The notes beneath the pieces were generated by a model. It ran no database searches, was not told the DNA's origin, and saw only the letters and a list, made by a program, of their open reading frames with translations. A stretch of DNA of 64,000 nucleotides from Cordylochernes scorpioides (lineage: Eukaryota > Arthropoda > Arachnida > Pseudoscorpiones > Chernetidae). Below are positions 10,905 to 22,120 of this stretch, piece after piece. The stretch covers positions 143,365,361-143,429,360 of the forward strand of contig CP092864.1 of assembly GCA_030710605.1 (NCBI GenBank), read 5' to 3'. Within the stretch, counting starts at the first letter, position 1. Each line of letters begins with the position of its first letter. Both the position numbers and the translations under genes were made by a program.

Positions 10905-11268
10905 TTGTAAAGTATCGACAACCCCCAAATTTATTAATGATTGAGTCGATTCTAGGAAAAGGAAAAGGGTCCAAAAGGGTCTCTTTATTCAACTGTCGAT
11001 AGTCAATACAGAGTCGGTAGGACGAGTCCGTTTTAGGAACTAGAATACAAGGTGATGCGTACTCAGAAGTAGAAGGAGTAATAATATCCCCATCTAGCAT
11101 CTCCTTGATTTTTCCAGCAGTCCATGCTCTCTTGTGATCTGACATAGGGTAAGGTTTACATGCCACGATGTTATTATTGGTCTTCAATAGAAAGTCGATC
11201 TGGTGCAATGGTAATTCCTTTTTGGAGACATTGCAAAGCTTGGGGAATATAGTGATCAGGTCAAGATC
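10905..11268 (-). pseudogene. Ty3/gypsy reverse transcriptase fragment
   Basis: N-terminal part of a Ty3/gypsy reverse transcriptase, read right to left. Recognisable stretches are SPCILVPKTDSSYRLCIDYR followed by QLN, and then DPFPFPRID, the usual finger/palm motifs. The frame extends upstream of the first Met (CNVSKKELPLHQID at about 11195-11240). After the sequence GGCRYF the reading loses similarity, and the catalytic (F/Y)xDD region is absent. It is cut off at 11.27 kb by another repeat. This is a decayed, truncated retrotransposon. Its RNase H counterpart at 34.2-34.56 kb may come from the same family. Confidence 0.85.
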
Positions 11269-11302
11269 AGGTCGTTATCAAATCACTACATTTTTAACGA
11301 AT

Positions 11303-11755
11303 TAAAACATTAAAACGCGAATACTTCTTTTCACAAATATATCAAACTTCTACTGTCCTTACTGCGATGAAAAAATATTGGGAATGCTTGGCTCGTCAAT
11401 GGTGAACCCTCCCAGTGGTTTCGCAATTTTTTTTTTTTAATCTACCAGACCGCTTCTTTAGAGATCTAATACTGTATTGGATAATTCTGCTTGTATATGC
11501 TACACTGAAGGGTAGAATCTTAGAAATGGTATTTAAGAAAAATATGGACATAAGCTTTTAGGACAGAAGAATTATATTTAAATATTTGCATCAAGCAATG
11601 CTCTTCCGTAAACAATAAGGACAAGTTAGGCATAAATTAATACAAAGCAATAACGCGCCATCTATATATATAAGGAATGAAGATATTAAAACGCGAATGT
11701 TTCTTTTCACAAATAAATCAAACTTCTACTGTCCTTACTGCGATAAAACAAAATT
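11303..11755 (-). mobile_element. Direct-repeat-flanked element D1, copy 1
   Basis: About 380-bp unit bounded by two copies of a roughly 70-bp direct repeat (AACGCGAATNNTTCTTTTCAC through TACTGTCCTTACTGCGAT) at about 11310-11372 and 11687-11747. The core includes the shuffled hammerhead-like motif at 11379-11455. The same organisation occurs on the + strand at about 33575-34020, and solo or rearranged parts lie at 39765, 40140-40460, 42480-42600 and 60250-60600. A tandem or pseudo-LTR organisation with a ribozyme-like core recalls retrozymes or Penelope-like pseudo-LTRs; this is inference. Confidence 0.65.
11379..11455 (-). ncRNA. Shuffled hammerhead-like motif, copy P1 (decayed)
   Basis: On the minus strand: AGCGGTC-TGGT, then TTGCGAAACCACT, then ACCATTGACGAGCCAA. 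The pieces match the motif described at 60489-60555. However, C3 of the core is T, stem III has one mismatch, one stem II strand has lost a base, and the outer GGGAGGG/CCCTCCC stem is damaged. Confidence 0.45.
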
Positions 11756-12020
11756 ATATATTATATAGGCACATATGAAATGTGTACTGTAGGTTTTAAC
11801 TTTAGTAACTTTTATAAAATTATCGACTTTGCGTTAGAATTCAAATAACAAATTAAAACTGCAAAGATATTCTTAAATTTACCATCAAAATTTGTTATTC
11901 AGATTAGTACAAATAGTTATTTTTAAACGGGGGAATAAAATGATGTATTTTCATTTATATTATGTCATTATTTATTACCAGAATTGGGTTTTACAACAAT
12001 GATTGTTTTTTTTTTATATA
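11756..12020. other. No gene seen
   Basis: AT-rich DNA without recognisable content. Confidence 0.4.
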
Positions 12021-12298
12021 CACCTATCCCCAGATTTACACGGTAGATACGTTCCTGAGAAAAACGTGTAAATCGGGGGATAGGTGTACACAGAAATAAA
12101 AATAAAAATGCATTGACAGGTTAAAATATGTAGTCAGCACATAAGCTCGGATTCCTCGTAAGATGTGTACACAGCGCATGTGTTCAATCACAGTAGCATT
12201 TAGTATAGTGCGATAAAAACAAAAAAAAAAACTTATTTGGAAAAGGTGTAAAAGCGAAAACGTGTAAAACAAGTACCGTGTAAATCGGGGGATAGGTG
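12021..12298 (+). mobile_element. MITE family M1, copy C
   Basis: 278-bp full-length copy of subfamily 1 with TA flanks, near-perfect 5' hairpin (terminal motif followed by its inverse) and 3' terminal repeat. Confidence 0.9.
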
Positions 12299-12884
12299 TA
12301 TATCTCTCAGGAAACTTCGATATTCATAAAGTTAAAATAAATATTTTTTCTAAAAATGTGATATGATTTGAGAATTAATTTATTGATTTTTATCGGTCTC
12401 CTAAATGTTTGCAAATATTTTATGATTTCAAGATTCGATAGATAGCCAAGTGTATAGGTTTCTTCCTAACTTTGAACTAACAACAAAGTTAATTCGTCTC
12501 ATTTGGCATACATTTAAGGTACTGGCGAGTTCTCATTCAGAGACATGGTATTTTAGCACTCAGGAATCTTTGTTCCTTGATATTTACCGCTGAAAATTCA
12601 AACAACACAGAGAAGATGATCGACTAATATTCAAGAATGCTAACCATATGGTTTTTATCTCCAGCTTAGATTTCCTTCGTTCCTGAAGCTACAGACTCTA
12701 TTTATTTAACAGTTGGGAGAGACACGCCATATCCACAATTAGGATAATTGCGTGTATATTTTGAATTATATACAATTAATACAATTGAACATTGGGAATC
12801 ATGAAAATTTAACGTTCGATGTCAAATTTTGCATATAGTAATTATAAGTAGTAGCTTGAAATATGTACAGTCAACACTTTCGCC
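12299..12884. other. No gene seen
   Basis: AT-rich DNA; nothing recognised. Confidence 0.4.
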
Positions 12885-13199
12885 TCAAAATATACATCCT
12901 GCAGAATCTATTAAACTTGATGTATTGGTATTTATTGCGCAAGCAGCTTGTTTTGTATTAGTCAGGTAAAGTTGGTTTTCTTCCCTTAGATCAGAAGTTG
13001 ATGGACAGTTTATCAGAAGGTGTTCAGGGGTTTGTTGTTCGTTTTCACAAATGCATGCAGGTGAACCAATTTTGCCAATTCTAAACAAATATGTGTTGAA
13101 GTCACCATGTCCAGTAAAAAAATGAACGTTATAGAAGTTGGGTTGAACATAGTTAGGAATTCTTGATCTAGTGACATATCTTTTTTCTCTATCAACCAA
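12885..13199 (-). pseudogene. LINE ORF2 C-terminal fragment (R1/Jockey type)
   Basis: A 104-residue open frame with FTGHGDFNTYLFRIGKIGSP, then CICENEQQTPEHLLINCP. This is the terminal CxC...HxxxxC zinc-binding region after the RNase H/RT part in R1/LOA/Jockey-like non-LTR elements of arthropods. No RT domain is upstream, so it is a 5'-truncated dead copy. The same region of a related LINE is at 42694-42921 and 54776-54989. Confidence 0.75.
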
Positions 13200-13264
13200 G
13201 CATAGACTTCAAATAATATTTATGAAATTGTCACATCAACCCTTTCATACTACTCAACTTCACT

Positions 13265-13523
13265 TCATATAAGATGTTAAAAATAAATAAGGCATATCCT
13301 GACCAGGAGCATATGTGCTTTTTAGATGGCAGAGTGCCATCTAGTGGAACAGAAATCAACTAACGTGGATTTAACCTGCTCCCTGATATTTTCCCAACCC
13401 ATTTTCATGATAAATCAAGAAAAGTCATCCACGATTTCTGTTCCACTAGATGGCGCTCTGCCATCTAAAAGCACATGTACTCCTGATCAGTATATACTTT
13501 CATTATTTTTAATATCAACCCCT
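13265..13523. mobile_element. Inverted-repeat element E4 without ribozyme core
   Basis: TIR element related to E3 at 35.45 kb. The ends read AATAAGGCATATCCTGACCA, then AGCATATGTGCTTTT and AGATGGCAGAGTGCCATCTA. The middle keeps AAATCAAGAAAAG and CATCCACG next to where the hammerhead sits in E3, but the hammerhead core itself is deleted. It is a deletion derivative of the ribozyme-bearing elements. Confidence 0.7.
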
Positions 13524-13599
13524 GACATTTTTTATATTTTTTATTGTTTTTTTCACACAAGTCTCTATGTATTCTGTTTCGCCATATTACCGCGCTAGA

Positions 13600-13890
13600 C
13601 CAACGCAATGATCCACCGCCAGTGACCCTAATTAAGACATCACAGAAAGGTTAAGTGAAAGCCCCTCCATAAAAACGCCATCACCGTCAGAACGATTTCT
13701 CCCAAGAGAGCCATCGTGGTCCTGTGTCAATTTTTCAATTATTCCATGAGATTCCTAGGGAGGGGGAGAGGGGGGTAATTAAATTGACCTAGATTCTCGC
13801 AGGGGGTGGAAGGGGTGAGTCACTGAGTGGGGAAAGGGGTTTGTTTTTGTGCCTTTTTCTGGCTCTTGAGGGTTTGGAACAATTTGTGGA
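13600..13890. promoter_or_regulatory. Candidate regulatory island 5 kb upstream of onecut
   Basis: Non-repetitive, GC-richer DNA with homeodomain cores (CCTAATTAAG, GGTAATTAAATT), an AP-1-like TGAGTCACT near 13816 and G-rich runs. No coding potential. Function is inferred from composition and proximity to onecut. Confidence 0.3.
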
Positions 13891-13944
13891 GAACACATTT
13901 TTGATTACTATTACTACAGGTACATTACTACTATATCGCGACAA

Positions 13945-14290
13945 TACAACAACAACAAAAGCCTTTATTGAGAACCTCTCGTCCTATATAGGATTCGCCA
14001 GTTTACAGAGTAATTGAAGAGAACTAAGAATACAGAGAGAAACCTATATGTAGTAGGTATAGTATAGTATTTTCTACACTGTGACTATATACAACAGCAG
14101 CAACAAGCCTTTTACTGGAATCAAAGTCCCATACAGGATTCGTCATTCTAATCCTGACAAATATTATTTACATAAAATTATTTACATCAATTAGATTATG
14201 TATATATAGCTTCCTCTTCTCTTCAGCCGTCTTCCAACGCAAACGCTCCAGCTCTGTTTCTCACCATCTCATTTAACAGGAGATATTGCG
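13945..14290 (-). mobile_element. Two diverged (CAA)n-headed retroposon 3' ends
   Basis: Two minus-strand retroposon tails lie at 13947-14010 and 14094-14290. Each starts with (CAA)n/(CAG)n and AAAGCCTTTAT-like sequence followed by a TATAGGATTC-like motif. This is the same 3'-end layout as the (GTT)n-tailed retroposon R1 and as 16.82, 16.97 and 32.04 kb, but the bodies differ. Shared 3' ends suggest mobilisation by one LINE reverse transcriptase. Confidence 0.6.
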
Positions 14291-14570
14291 ATAATATAAA
14301 AGAACAAAAAGGAGCTTCTTATGTAGAACACGTTTATTCTGCTAGCTTTCGAAGGACATCGTTCTTCAACGGACGTGAAGATAAAGCATGACAAGATATA
14401 GAAGTCCAATGAGAGACAAGTGATATGTAAATTTGTAACTAGCATCATGACAGATAGAATTACGAAGTGATAAATTAAACCAGTTATGTAAATCTATAAA
14501 TTTGGGTAAGAAAACAATCTTAAAATGATATTGAGAAATAAGCAAATAGGGTGAGACTTTGGAAGAATTA

Positions 14571-14849
14571 CACCTATCCCCCGATTTACACGGTACTTGT
14601 TTTACACGTTTTCGCTTTTACACGGTTTTCCAAATAAGTTTTTTTTTTTGTTTTTAACGCACTATACTAAATGCTACTGTGATTGAACACATGCGCTGTG
14701 TACACATCTCACGAGGAATCCCGAGATTATGTGCTGACTATATATTTTAACCTGTCAATGCATTTTATTTTTATTTCTGTGTACACCTATCCCCCGATTT
14801 ACACGTATTTCTCAGGAACGTATCTACCGTGTAAATCGGGGGATAGGTG
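14571..14849 (-). mobile_element. MITE family M1, copy D
   Basis: 279-bp full-length subfamily-1 copy in inverse orientation with intact terminal repeats and TA flanks. The internal hairpin has lost about 10 bases of its loop relative to copy C. Confidence 0.9.
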
Positions 14850-15082
14850 TATTTTATTATCTTGTCTGGAAATCATTGTAATTTACTGTATTTCAGCATT
14901 CACCATTTAGCAGATCCTTACAAATGTTTCTATTATAACGACCTGTGCTATATGTTTAGTTTATCTTTTCACTATACAAGCGAGAAGGGAACTGTGTACA
15001 ATATCGTTAAAAACCAATTGCAAGGTTAGTTATTCTATTTTATTGTGGATATAAAACTGTTTTTTTTATGATTCCTTGTTTA

Positions 15083-15426
15083 ACTGCTCTGAAAGAAGAA
15101 CCCTTATGCTCAAAACTGGGCAACTCTGTGCTTCACTTCCATCAATAATTGACAATATGACCCAGAATAAGTATATTGCTACGGCGTTTTATGGTTTCCA
15201 CAAGTCCATATCTCAGAAGAATTCCAAGTGAAACTCACTCCTCACTTTCTTACTGCTACTCTTTTTGTGTTGTTTTTCTTGCTTCCCTCTTTCTCTTTAT
15301 TGTTTTTTTTTTCTGTCTATATCGTTATTTTCTTTGTCTCACTGCTTTGTTCTTATGCATACCTATGGTGAATCCTGTATAGGGTCAGTGACCCTAAATA
15401 AAGGCTTTTTGTTGTTTTGTTGTTGA
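15083..15426 (+). mobile_element. (GTT)n-tailed retroposon R1, copy 2
   Basis: Longer copy of the family, starting about 75 bp upstream of copy 1 and ending AAATAAAGGCTTTTTGTTG. The target-site duplication ATGATTCCTTGTTTA is at 15068-15082 and 15427-15441. Confidence 0.9.
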
Positions 15427-15479
15427 TGATTCCTTGTTTAGAATTTGAATCACATGAATGAATAATAGAATTTTATTTT

Positions 15480-16260
15480 TATGGTTGAATATGTACACTT
15501 TATTGTTGATGTATATTGTTGAGGATGTGAAATTCTTGTAGATGTATCATTATTTAGAATGTTTATTGACGAGTGAGTTCTTATTATTTAGGGATATACA
15601 TTGTTGTTGTTGTGGATGTGCATTGTTGTAGATTACTATTGTTGAAACTCCGCCATTGCCGGTCCCAAGCCCGGATGTAAAAGGAGGAAGGGGAGCAGTA
15701 AATAAGCTCGTTAAAAAACCAGGTTTCAGTTGGCCCGACTGATAGCACCCTGTAAGGGCTCCTACTCTTGGGTTACAGGATATTCAGCAGCGTCTGTTCT
15801 CCATGTTAGGAGCGGCTGCACAGGGCGTCTGTTCCTCATGTTAGAGGCGGCCATATAATACCAGGTCAAAGTCCAAGTTACACCTCTCTGTAGGTGACCT
15901 CGGGGAAATGTTGGATAAAACCAGCGCTCTAACGTAACTGGCATATAACCTATATGGAGTCGTGCACTATTGTTGAGGATATATATTATCGTGATTTTCC
16001 CTTATCGAGGATTACATTGTTGTGAATGTTCAAAATTGACGGAGTTTCTTGTCGGTTGGATATATATGTATATTATAGCGGGAAATCCAAAATTATTGAC
16101 GTGTTTTGTCATAGAATTACATTATTGTAAATCTATCATTTTTGAGGATGTACATTATTGTGGATGTTCCATTGTTGTAGATTAGTGAGAACGTACATTG
16201 ATGGGGATGTTCGTGTTTTTGTAGATGTACCACTGTTAAGGATGTTGACACATTATATGG
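15480..16260. repeat. Degenerate short-period repeat interrupted by a GC-rich element
   Basis: Diverged 25-40-bp units built on TTGTTGAGGATGTNCATTGTTGTAGAT run from about 15490 to 15640 and resume at 15960-16260. Between them is a GC-rich insertion (15640-15960) that has a diverged minus-strand relative at 48105-48262. The array points at the assembly gap, which may be more of the same repeat. Confidence 0.65.
15640..15962 (+). mobile_element. GC-rich dispersed element, class unknown
   Basis: About 320 bp, starting near CCGCCATTGCCGGTCCCAAG and ending near TAACTGGCATATAACC. Internally TCTGTTCTCCATGTTAGNGGCGGC is present twice in degenerate form. A diverged copy on the minus strand at 48105-48262 shares CTGTAAGGGCT and AGGAGCGGCTGCA, so it is a dispersed repeat. 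Probably a retroelement 3' region; no protein recognised. Confidence 0.5.
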
Positions 16261-16312
16261 TGAAGATAGAGGCTGCCTGGCCGGCATTAATATATCTTGA
16301 AAAAAGATACTT

Positions 16313-16412
16313 NNNNNNNNNNNNNNNNNNNNNNNNNNNNNNNNNNNNNNNNNNNNNNNNNNNNNNNNNNNNNNNNNNNNNNNNNNNNNNNNNNNNNNNN
16401 NNNNNNNNNNNN
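16313..16412. other. Assembly gap (100 N)
   Basis: Exactly 100 N, the conventional size for a gap of unknown length. Open frames crossing it are artefacts. Confidence 0.99.
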
Positions 16413-17040
16413 ATGACTGTAAGAGCAGCTTATTCTGTTCCGGGACAAATAGAAAATGATAGGAGTGGGCAGTGAAACAAGATAGCAAAGTATATTCTGA
16501 AATAACAGAAAGTCGGTAAACAGAAGACATTCCTTAAATGGGGACGCGAACGGATTGTCCGGGGTCAAACCGGTGACAGTAGAGAGACAGAAAGCAAATT
16601 TCAAGAACTTGTCATCCAGGCCGGGCATGGACTTCACGGAGCGGAAGACTTTGTGGGAATGTCAATGGGGGGGAGCAGTGGGAAAAAGTGGAGAGTCTCT
16701 TCCAGCGTGACTGATTGAATTTGCCTGCAGGGACTAGGGCATTTGAAGGAGAACGGCGGAGGATGAAGACAAATTCATTTAAAGGTATCTAGTTACTCAC
16801 ACACACACACACACACACACAAAAGCCTTTATCAAGACACACTGGTCTTATAGAGGATTCTCCCCGAGATTACAAGAGAGATAGGGCTGTGCAAGTGGGG
16901 AATATACAGAAGAAGAAAAAGAAAGATTATGTAAGTATCATATATACATACACATACACATATACAACATAACAACAAAAGCCCCCATTAAGACCCAAAG
17001 TCTTACATAAGACTCTACTGCAGGATCCATTATGTGAATA
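16413..17040. other. No gene; retroposon tails and a (CA)n microsatellite
   Basis: A (CA)n run at about 16797-16820 leads into a diverged retroposon tail (AAAGCCTTTATCAAGACACA). A second tail (ACAACAAAAGCCCCCATTAA) lies at about 16971. The remainder is not recognised. Confidence 0.5.
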
Positions 17041-17041
17041 A

Positions 17042-17143
17042 TATGTGAAGGTTATTCACATATTAAACAAAATTTTAACACGGGATTCAATCCCGGTTCA
17101 TGGCTGTCGGGAATCGAGGGAGTTACCCACCCGTCCACCGACT
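17042..17143 (-). repeat. tRNA-related SINE fragment, copy 1
   Basis: Minus-strand match to 35293-35392. The shared elements are CCCTCGATTCCCGACAG, a box-B-like GGGATTGAATCCC, and a tail AAATTTGTTTAATATGTGAA. It has the look of a degenerate tRNA-derived SINE head; the tRNA identity cannot be assigned. Confidence 0.6.
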
Positions 17144-18500
17144 TTTTTCTATAAGCATAAGAAACTTAACCCTGGAAGCATAATTTATTTTATAAAACTA
17201 CATCATTGGTTTGCATGTGCGACCGAGAAACTATCTGAACCAATATACTAAACTTTGCATTGACAGGCATTTTTAACGAAAATAGATATAGATTGACAAA
17301 AGTTACCACTTTTTCAGGTTAACACACAAAAATGGAATAAGCTAGGGCCTAAATTAAAGTACCTTAATACACAGAAAAGCGTACACTCAAGAGTACAACA
17401 CTAACAACAAAAGGGAGATAAAAACAACTCACGATTTGTTAAATAAAATAAAAAAAGTACTTAGCTTTATTGTAGCGTTGGTAGGGATCGGACTCGGGTC
17501 ACAGGGATGCGAAGAGAACAGCCAGACAGGGAAAACTTTGTGGAAAAACCACTTTAAGTGGCTCCACACAAATTATCCACGCACTCTCTGTTCTCGCCGC
17601 ATTCCCCTCGTCCCCTTTATATACAAACATGGCCACATTCGTCCAATGAGAAGGCGTGAGAGATTGGTTCACTAACAACCGAAAACAACATTCTTACCGC
17701 TAGAAAACTGATCAGAAAAAAAATGCAAATGTTTGTCAAAATAATTTGACAAGATAATCAGGGATATAGCCAATGAGGGGTAAACTGATTAAGAAATTGC
17801 TATATAGTTGATTAAATTAAAAGTACTTCGGCCAGTAAACCTTCTAATTATATCTGAGATAATGAACATATTTACTGTCGTGGTATCGTTAACTTAAAGA
17901 ACTATGAATGTCGGGCAGACAGCCTCTAGCTTTACGATAAACAGTTGGTGTCTTAATTACTCTTGTGTATTGTTAGAAGTAAGATTCATAGAGGCAAGCA
18001 GTTGAGTTTAGCCAAACCAAATTACATATTACACATCTTGAGTTTATCCCAGTTGAATATGATTGAAATATCGTCAATTTACCGTCAGACAACAATAAGA
18101 ATTTGTTCTAAATTTATTAATCGAACAATGGGTGCAAATTTCTTTTGGCTTTCGCATTGAAAGTTCTTGTAATCTAGACATCTAAGTCAATGATAATTGT
18201 GTGAGAACGATATTTGAGTTTGGGATTGTCCTAGCTATATGGTGCGATATTGTTCTATCCCTGGACGTTGGGAAGGAAACAAATTCGACGATTTCGTTCT
18301 TCGACCAGCTAGAATGACGTCAACGGAGTGTACTGTCGACAGGACAAATGATCCCGTCAATTACATAACAAAATGTCAAGAAGAAGACAGAGTACCTATC
18401 CCAGGTTGCAGGAAGAAAGAGCAGGAAAATATGACGACGTTGGGAGAGGAAGCAAAGGGGGAGGAATTATCGATAAAAAAAAAAAAAAACTAGAAGCTAT
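17144..18500. other. Region upstream of onecut; no other gene seen
   Basis: Mostly AT-rich. A GC-richer stretch at 17480-17660 contains an inverted box-B-like sequence and may be an old SINE. Open frames at 18239-18678 are interrupted, share no domain and probably belong to the onecut 5' untranslated region. Confidence 0.4.
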
Positions 18501-18514
18501 AGAAGAGGGAATCA

Positions 18515-18623
18515 GTCACGTGGGTTTGTTTTGGTCCCCTTTTATCGGGGAGTGGCCGCGCAGGCGCCCGCCCAGGTCCCCTCCCTATTCGATCGCCCCC
18601 GCCCCCTCAGAGAGTCAGTCAGC
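18515..18623 (+). promoter_or_regulatory. GC-rich onecut proximal promoter / 5' UTR
   Basis: An abrupt GC island starting about 110 bp before the start codon, containing a CACGTG E-box near 18517 and GC boxes (CCGCCC, CCCCGCCCCC near 18594). The base composition is unlike the AT-rich surroundings. The transcription start cannot be fixed; an Inr-like TCAGT lies only a few bases before the ATG. Confidence 0.45.
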
Positions 18624-19614
18624 ATGGCGACCTCGTGTTTCCGCGGCCATGCTGCCGGAGACATTTCCGGCATGCTAGACGCAGAGTTCGGCTACCCCCC
18701 ACCGTCCCGTATGTCGCCCCCCGCAGCCTTCGGGGCGAACTACGCCACACTCACCCCGCTGCAGCCACTGCCGCCCATCTCCACCATGTCCGATAAGTTC
18801 AGCCCCTACGGCCACCACCACCACCATCCCGGCCCGGGGAACGGGGGCTTCGCCCTGATGCAGAACAACCCCCTGGGTGGCATGGGGATGAACATGAACC
18901 ACAGCTATCACCACAGCCAGTACGACAAACTGGGTTCCATGGGTATGAACATGAATCCCGCTCCGCATCATGTAATGGGAGGAGGACCTTCCAACGGGCT
19001 ATCCGGACCGCACCAGTCCGGAATCCCGTCTCCGCCATACTCCCAGAACGGCGGACTCCACTCGCCAGATAAAAGCCTCTCACCCGCAGCAATAGGGTAT
19101 GATCCTTATCTTCACCATACTCGAGGGGGCGCAGGGGGACACGACAGGGGGCTGGGATCTCCCCAGAGCCCCGCGGTGACTCTGCACACCCCAGCTCGCT
19201 GTTCGGGGGGCCCGCTGCACGCGCCAGCCACCCCGCCCGAGCCTCATGACATCAAGCCCCTCGCCAGCCCCGTCCTGGCCGTACAAGCCTCTGCCGGCGG
19301 ACATCTGGGTAGCAAGATGCCCTCGGGTGCCTCGGGGGGACTGTGCAAAGGCCCCGGTGCAGGGGGCGAAGAGGTAGAGGAGATCAACACTAAAGAACTG
19401 GCCCAGCGAATCAGCGCCGAACTTAAACGGTACTCTATCCCTCAGGCCATCTTCGCCCAGCGCGTGCTTTGCCGATCACAAGGGACCCTCTCCGACCTTC
19501 TTCGCAATCCGAAGCCTTGGAGCAAGCTCAAGTCGGGGCGTGAGACGTTCCGTCGGATGTACAAGTGGCTGGAGGAGCCGGAGTTCCAACGCATGTCGGC
19601 TCTGCGACTAGCAG
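18624..19614 (+). CDS. onecut: Onecut (HNF6-type) transcription factor, first coding exon
   Basis: Encodes 330 residues plus one base. It starts at an ATG in strong context (AGCATGG) and ends at the consensus donor CAG|GTGAGT (19612-19620). Residues 42-54 are the conserved TLTPLQPLPPIST segment, followed by a His run (64-68) and a Met/Gly/Asn/Pro/Ser-rich disordered region. Residues about 253-330 form the CUT DNA-binding domain (EEINTKELAQR through RMSALRLA). In this family the exon break falls right after the CUT domain and the homeodomain lies in the next exon, matching the donor here in phase 1. Onecut proteins are nuclear and bind ATTGAY/ATCGAT sites in neuronal and endodermal regulation. 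Residue 313 is Tyr (RRMYKW) where known members usually have Trp. The homeodomain exon was not found downstream, so the intron exceeds 44 kb or the gene is incomplete. Confidence 0.95.
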
Positions 19615-21650
19615 GTGAGTGCCACACAATCCTCAGAACACCGTAAACACAAATTAATATAATAGGATGCTAAATAGAAACCAAACGATCCGGTAAAACT
19701 CATTTTCTTAAAGTGAAAACTCATTTTAAGACCAATTTCTATAGTTTTCTCACCCCAAATGTTAATTTGGCCTCATTAAACGGGAAGGGAGCCGTCAATT
19801 AAGAAAGAGGGTTGAGATAATCCCATTTACAATGGCCACAAGTCATCCGCTAATTGCCCCGACGTTATTACCTGCACTGAAACTTTCTCCTTCCCCGCTC
19901 CGCTTTTTACTCTCAAAAACTTGGGAAGTTTTAAAAGAAACTTGTTGCGAACTTTTTCTCTTGCTCCCTTATTTTAAACAAATGGAAGTCAGTTGTTTTG
20001 TGGCTTTGTTTGCCATTCTTCTCGTTACATTGTTTCATAGTGTATTTCCTTTAAGAACTATTTAAAAAGTGATTAAATTCCTATTTAAAAGTGCCTAATA
20101 TAATAATAAACAATTAAAAATACTTATAACTTACATTTATCTATAGAAACTGTTAATTTTATTGCCAAAAGACAATTAAAAATATCTGTTTTGCATCTTT
20201 TAACCTTTGAATTTGAAGAAAACGCTGAAAATCTAAAGATCTATCAAGAAATTAGCGTGGAAAACAACGTTGTACAGAATAAAATATGCAATTACCAGTT
20301 TAAAATGTTAGAAAGCAATGGTGAACTTGAATCGGAGATGTTTCTGACGTGTACCAATAGCTAGAAATATAGAAAAATGCACCAAAAGTTGGTGTTCAAT
20401 CAGAGAATCCTCAAGGTTAGCTCAATGTGAAACTTTAACTACGGCTCCTTAACTAATATAGCTATTTCTTGCGCCATTATTTACTGAAATAACAATAAAA
20501 CCAACGTTTCAACCTAGTAATTTGATACTAATATAATACTATATTTTCTTAATCAGTATTACAAATTACGATTTTCACGTTATCCAGAAATTTTGATAAT
20601 AGTAAGTTATTCTTATATCTTTATCAATAATTATATTAGTTGCCATGTGAAATTCTTATTTCAAAAGTATTAAGGTAAAAAAAATATAATAAAATGTTAT
20701 TTAAACGCCATTTCACTAAGACGGGAAATTTTCAATGTTATAAAAGATAATAGAATCCAAATTTTCAGACGATAACATCAATTTCATAGAATATAAATTA
20801 CAAAGTAGCTAAACTGCAGAAATATTTTTAAAAAATCAAGATTTAATATTCCCGATATGATAAAAAAAAACAATTATAAACTTCTAAATTTAGATCTTAA
20901 AAACAGCGTAAATAAAGGTTTGTAATTCTTAGGTGAATAGAAATTAGTAGAAATGGCGTATTTTTCAAAGTAGCCACATAAAAAAAAGAAAATTTTTGAT
21001 ATGATGACTAAAATAATATATTATATGTAAATATCAATGATTTTAATTTATGTAAAAGACGTTATATATAAAAAAACAACAGAAAAGTGTAAAAAAATGG
21101 CATGTTTACTATATATATGCGATGGAATAATGTTAAAATACCAATTTTAGATGATATAACATGGATCATTAGAATATAGAATAATACAGGAATGTAAAAT
21201 AAGTAGCAATGTGTTAGAAGCGATTTTGAACGATGTTAGATTTTTATATAATCTACATAAAAATGTTGAATTCCAAGTTTAGAAGACCTAGTGTAGAGGG
21301 GAGTGTTAAAAATGTAAAATCGTTGCGATAAAATAACTTAAACTCGAAAAAAAATCACATTGTTGAATATACATTTAAAAGTTCACATTTAATTCAACTA
21401 TAGATTGGAAGTACTAAGAGTGTTATTTGAAGAATCTAGATTTCCTAGATGGCATAAAGCATGCGAAACTAAAATTTAGAGGTGTTAACATGAATTCAAG
21501 TAAAGAAGAGATAGATTAATGCGAAATGTTAAAATTAAGAGCGCTGTTAAAGAATGTAGATTTACAATGTAATGGAAGAATGTAAAGCTCTCCATTTTAG
21601 AATGTTAACAATGGCAATATTTTGAGTTAGTGTAGCGAAGTGTTCAAGAT
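19615..21650. other. Onecut intron, start: AT-rich, no gene seen
   Basis: Begins with the splice donor. The stretch to 20050 is moderately AT-rich and includes a meaningless 77-codon open frame. From 20100 it becomes very AT-rich, with faint periodic phrases (AATGTTAAA, AATTTAGA, TTAACAT) that look like highly decayed versions of the repeat at 21.69-22.12 kb. Confidence 0.5.
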
Positions 21651-21689
21651 TGAGTGCCGCGTTTGAGAAGATTGATTTACAATATGAAA

Positions 21690-22120
21690 TAGAATAATGT
21701 AAAACCCTAAAATTTAGATATTAACATCAATGCGTATCGAATTTAAATCTTGATTTGAGAAGAAGTTAGTGTAGTGAGAACTGCTAAAAATAGAGTGATA
21801 TGTTAAAGTAAGTAGATTCAAACAGTGAAATAGAATAATGTAAAACCCTAAAATTTAGATATTAACATCAATGCGTATCGTATCTAAATCTTGATTTGAG
21901 AAGAAGCTAATGTAGTGAAGTGTTAAAAATAGAGTGCTATGTTAAAGAAAGTAGATTTAAACAGTGAAATAGAATAATGTAAAACCCTAAAATTTAGATA
22001 TTAACATCAATGCGTATCGAATTTGAATCTCGATTTGAGAAGAAGCTAGTGTACTGAAGTGCTAAAATAGAGTGCTATGTTAAAGTAAGTAGATTCAAAC
22101 AGTGAAATAGAATGATGTAA
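21690..22120. repeat. About 138-bp tandem repeat, 3 units
   Basis: Three direct units each contain AAACCCTAAAATTTAGATAT, CATCAATGCGTATCG and TTGATTTGAGAAGAAG. More diverged units appear to extend on both sides (21.2-22.4 kb). Confidence 0.8.

Noticed and set aside
13326-13598. 90-codon frame
   Set aside because: Spans the TIR element E4 and has no recognisable domain.
16117-16637. Long frames crossing 16313-16412
   Set aside because: They run through 100 N of assembly gap.
18531-18623. Onecut start at 18531
   Set aside because: That position is a TTG codon; the ATG at 18624 has strong context and gives a sensible N-terminus.
18239-18678. Upstream frames of 84 and 101 codons before onecut as separate genes
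   Set aside because: They overlap the onecut 5' UTR and start region in other frames and show no domain.
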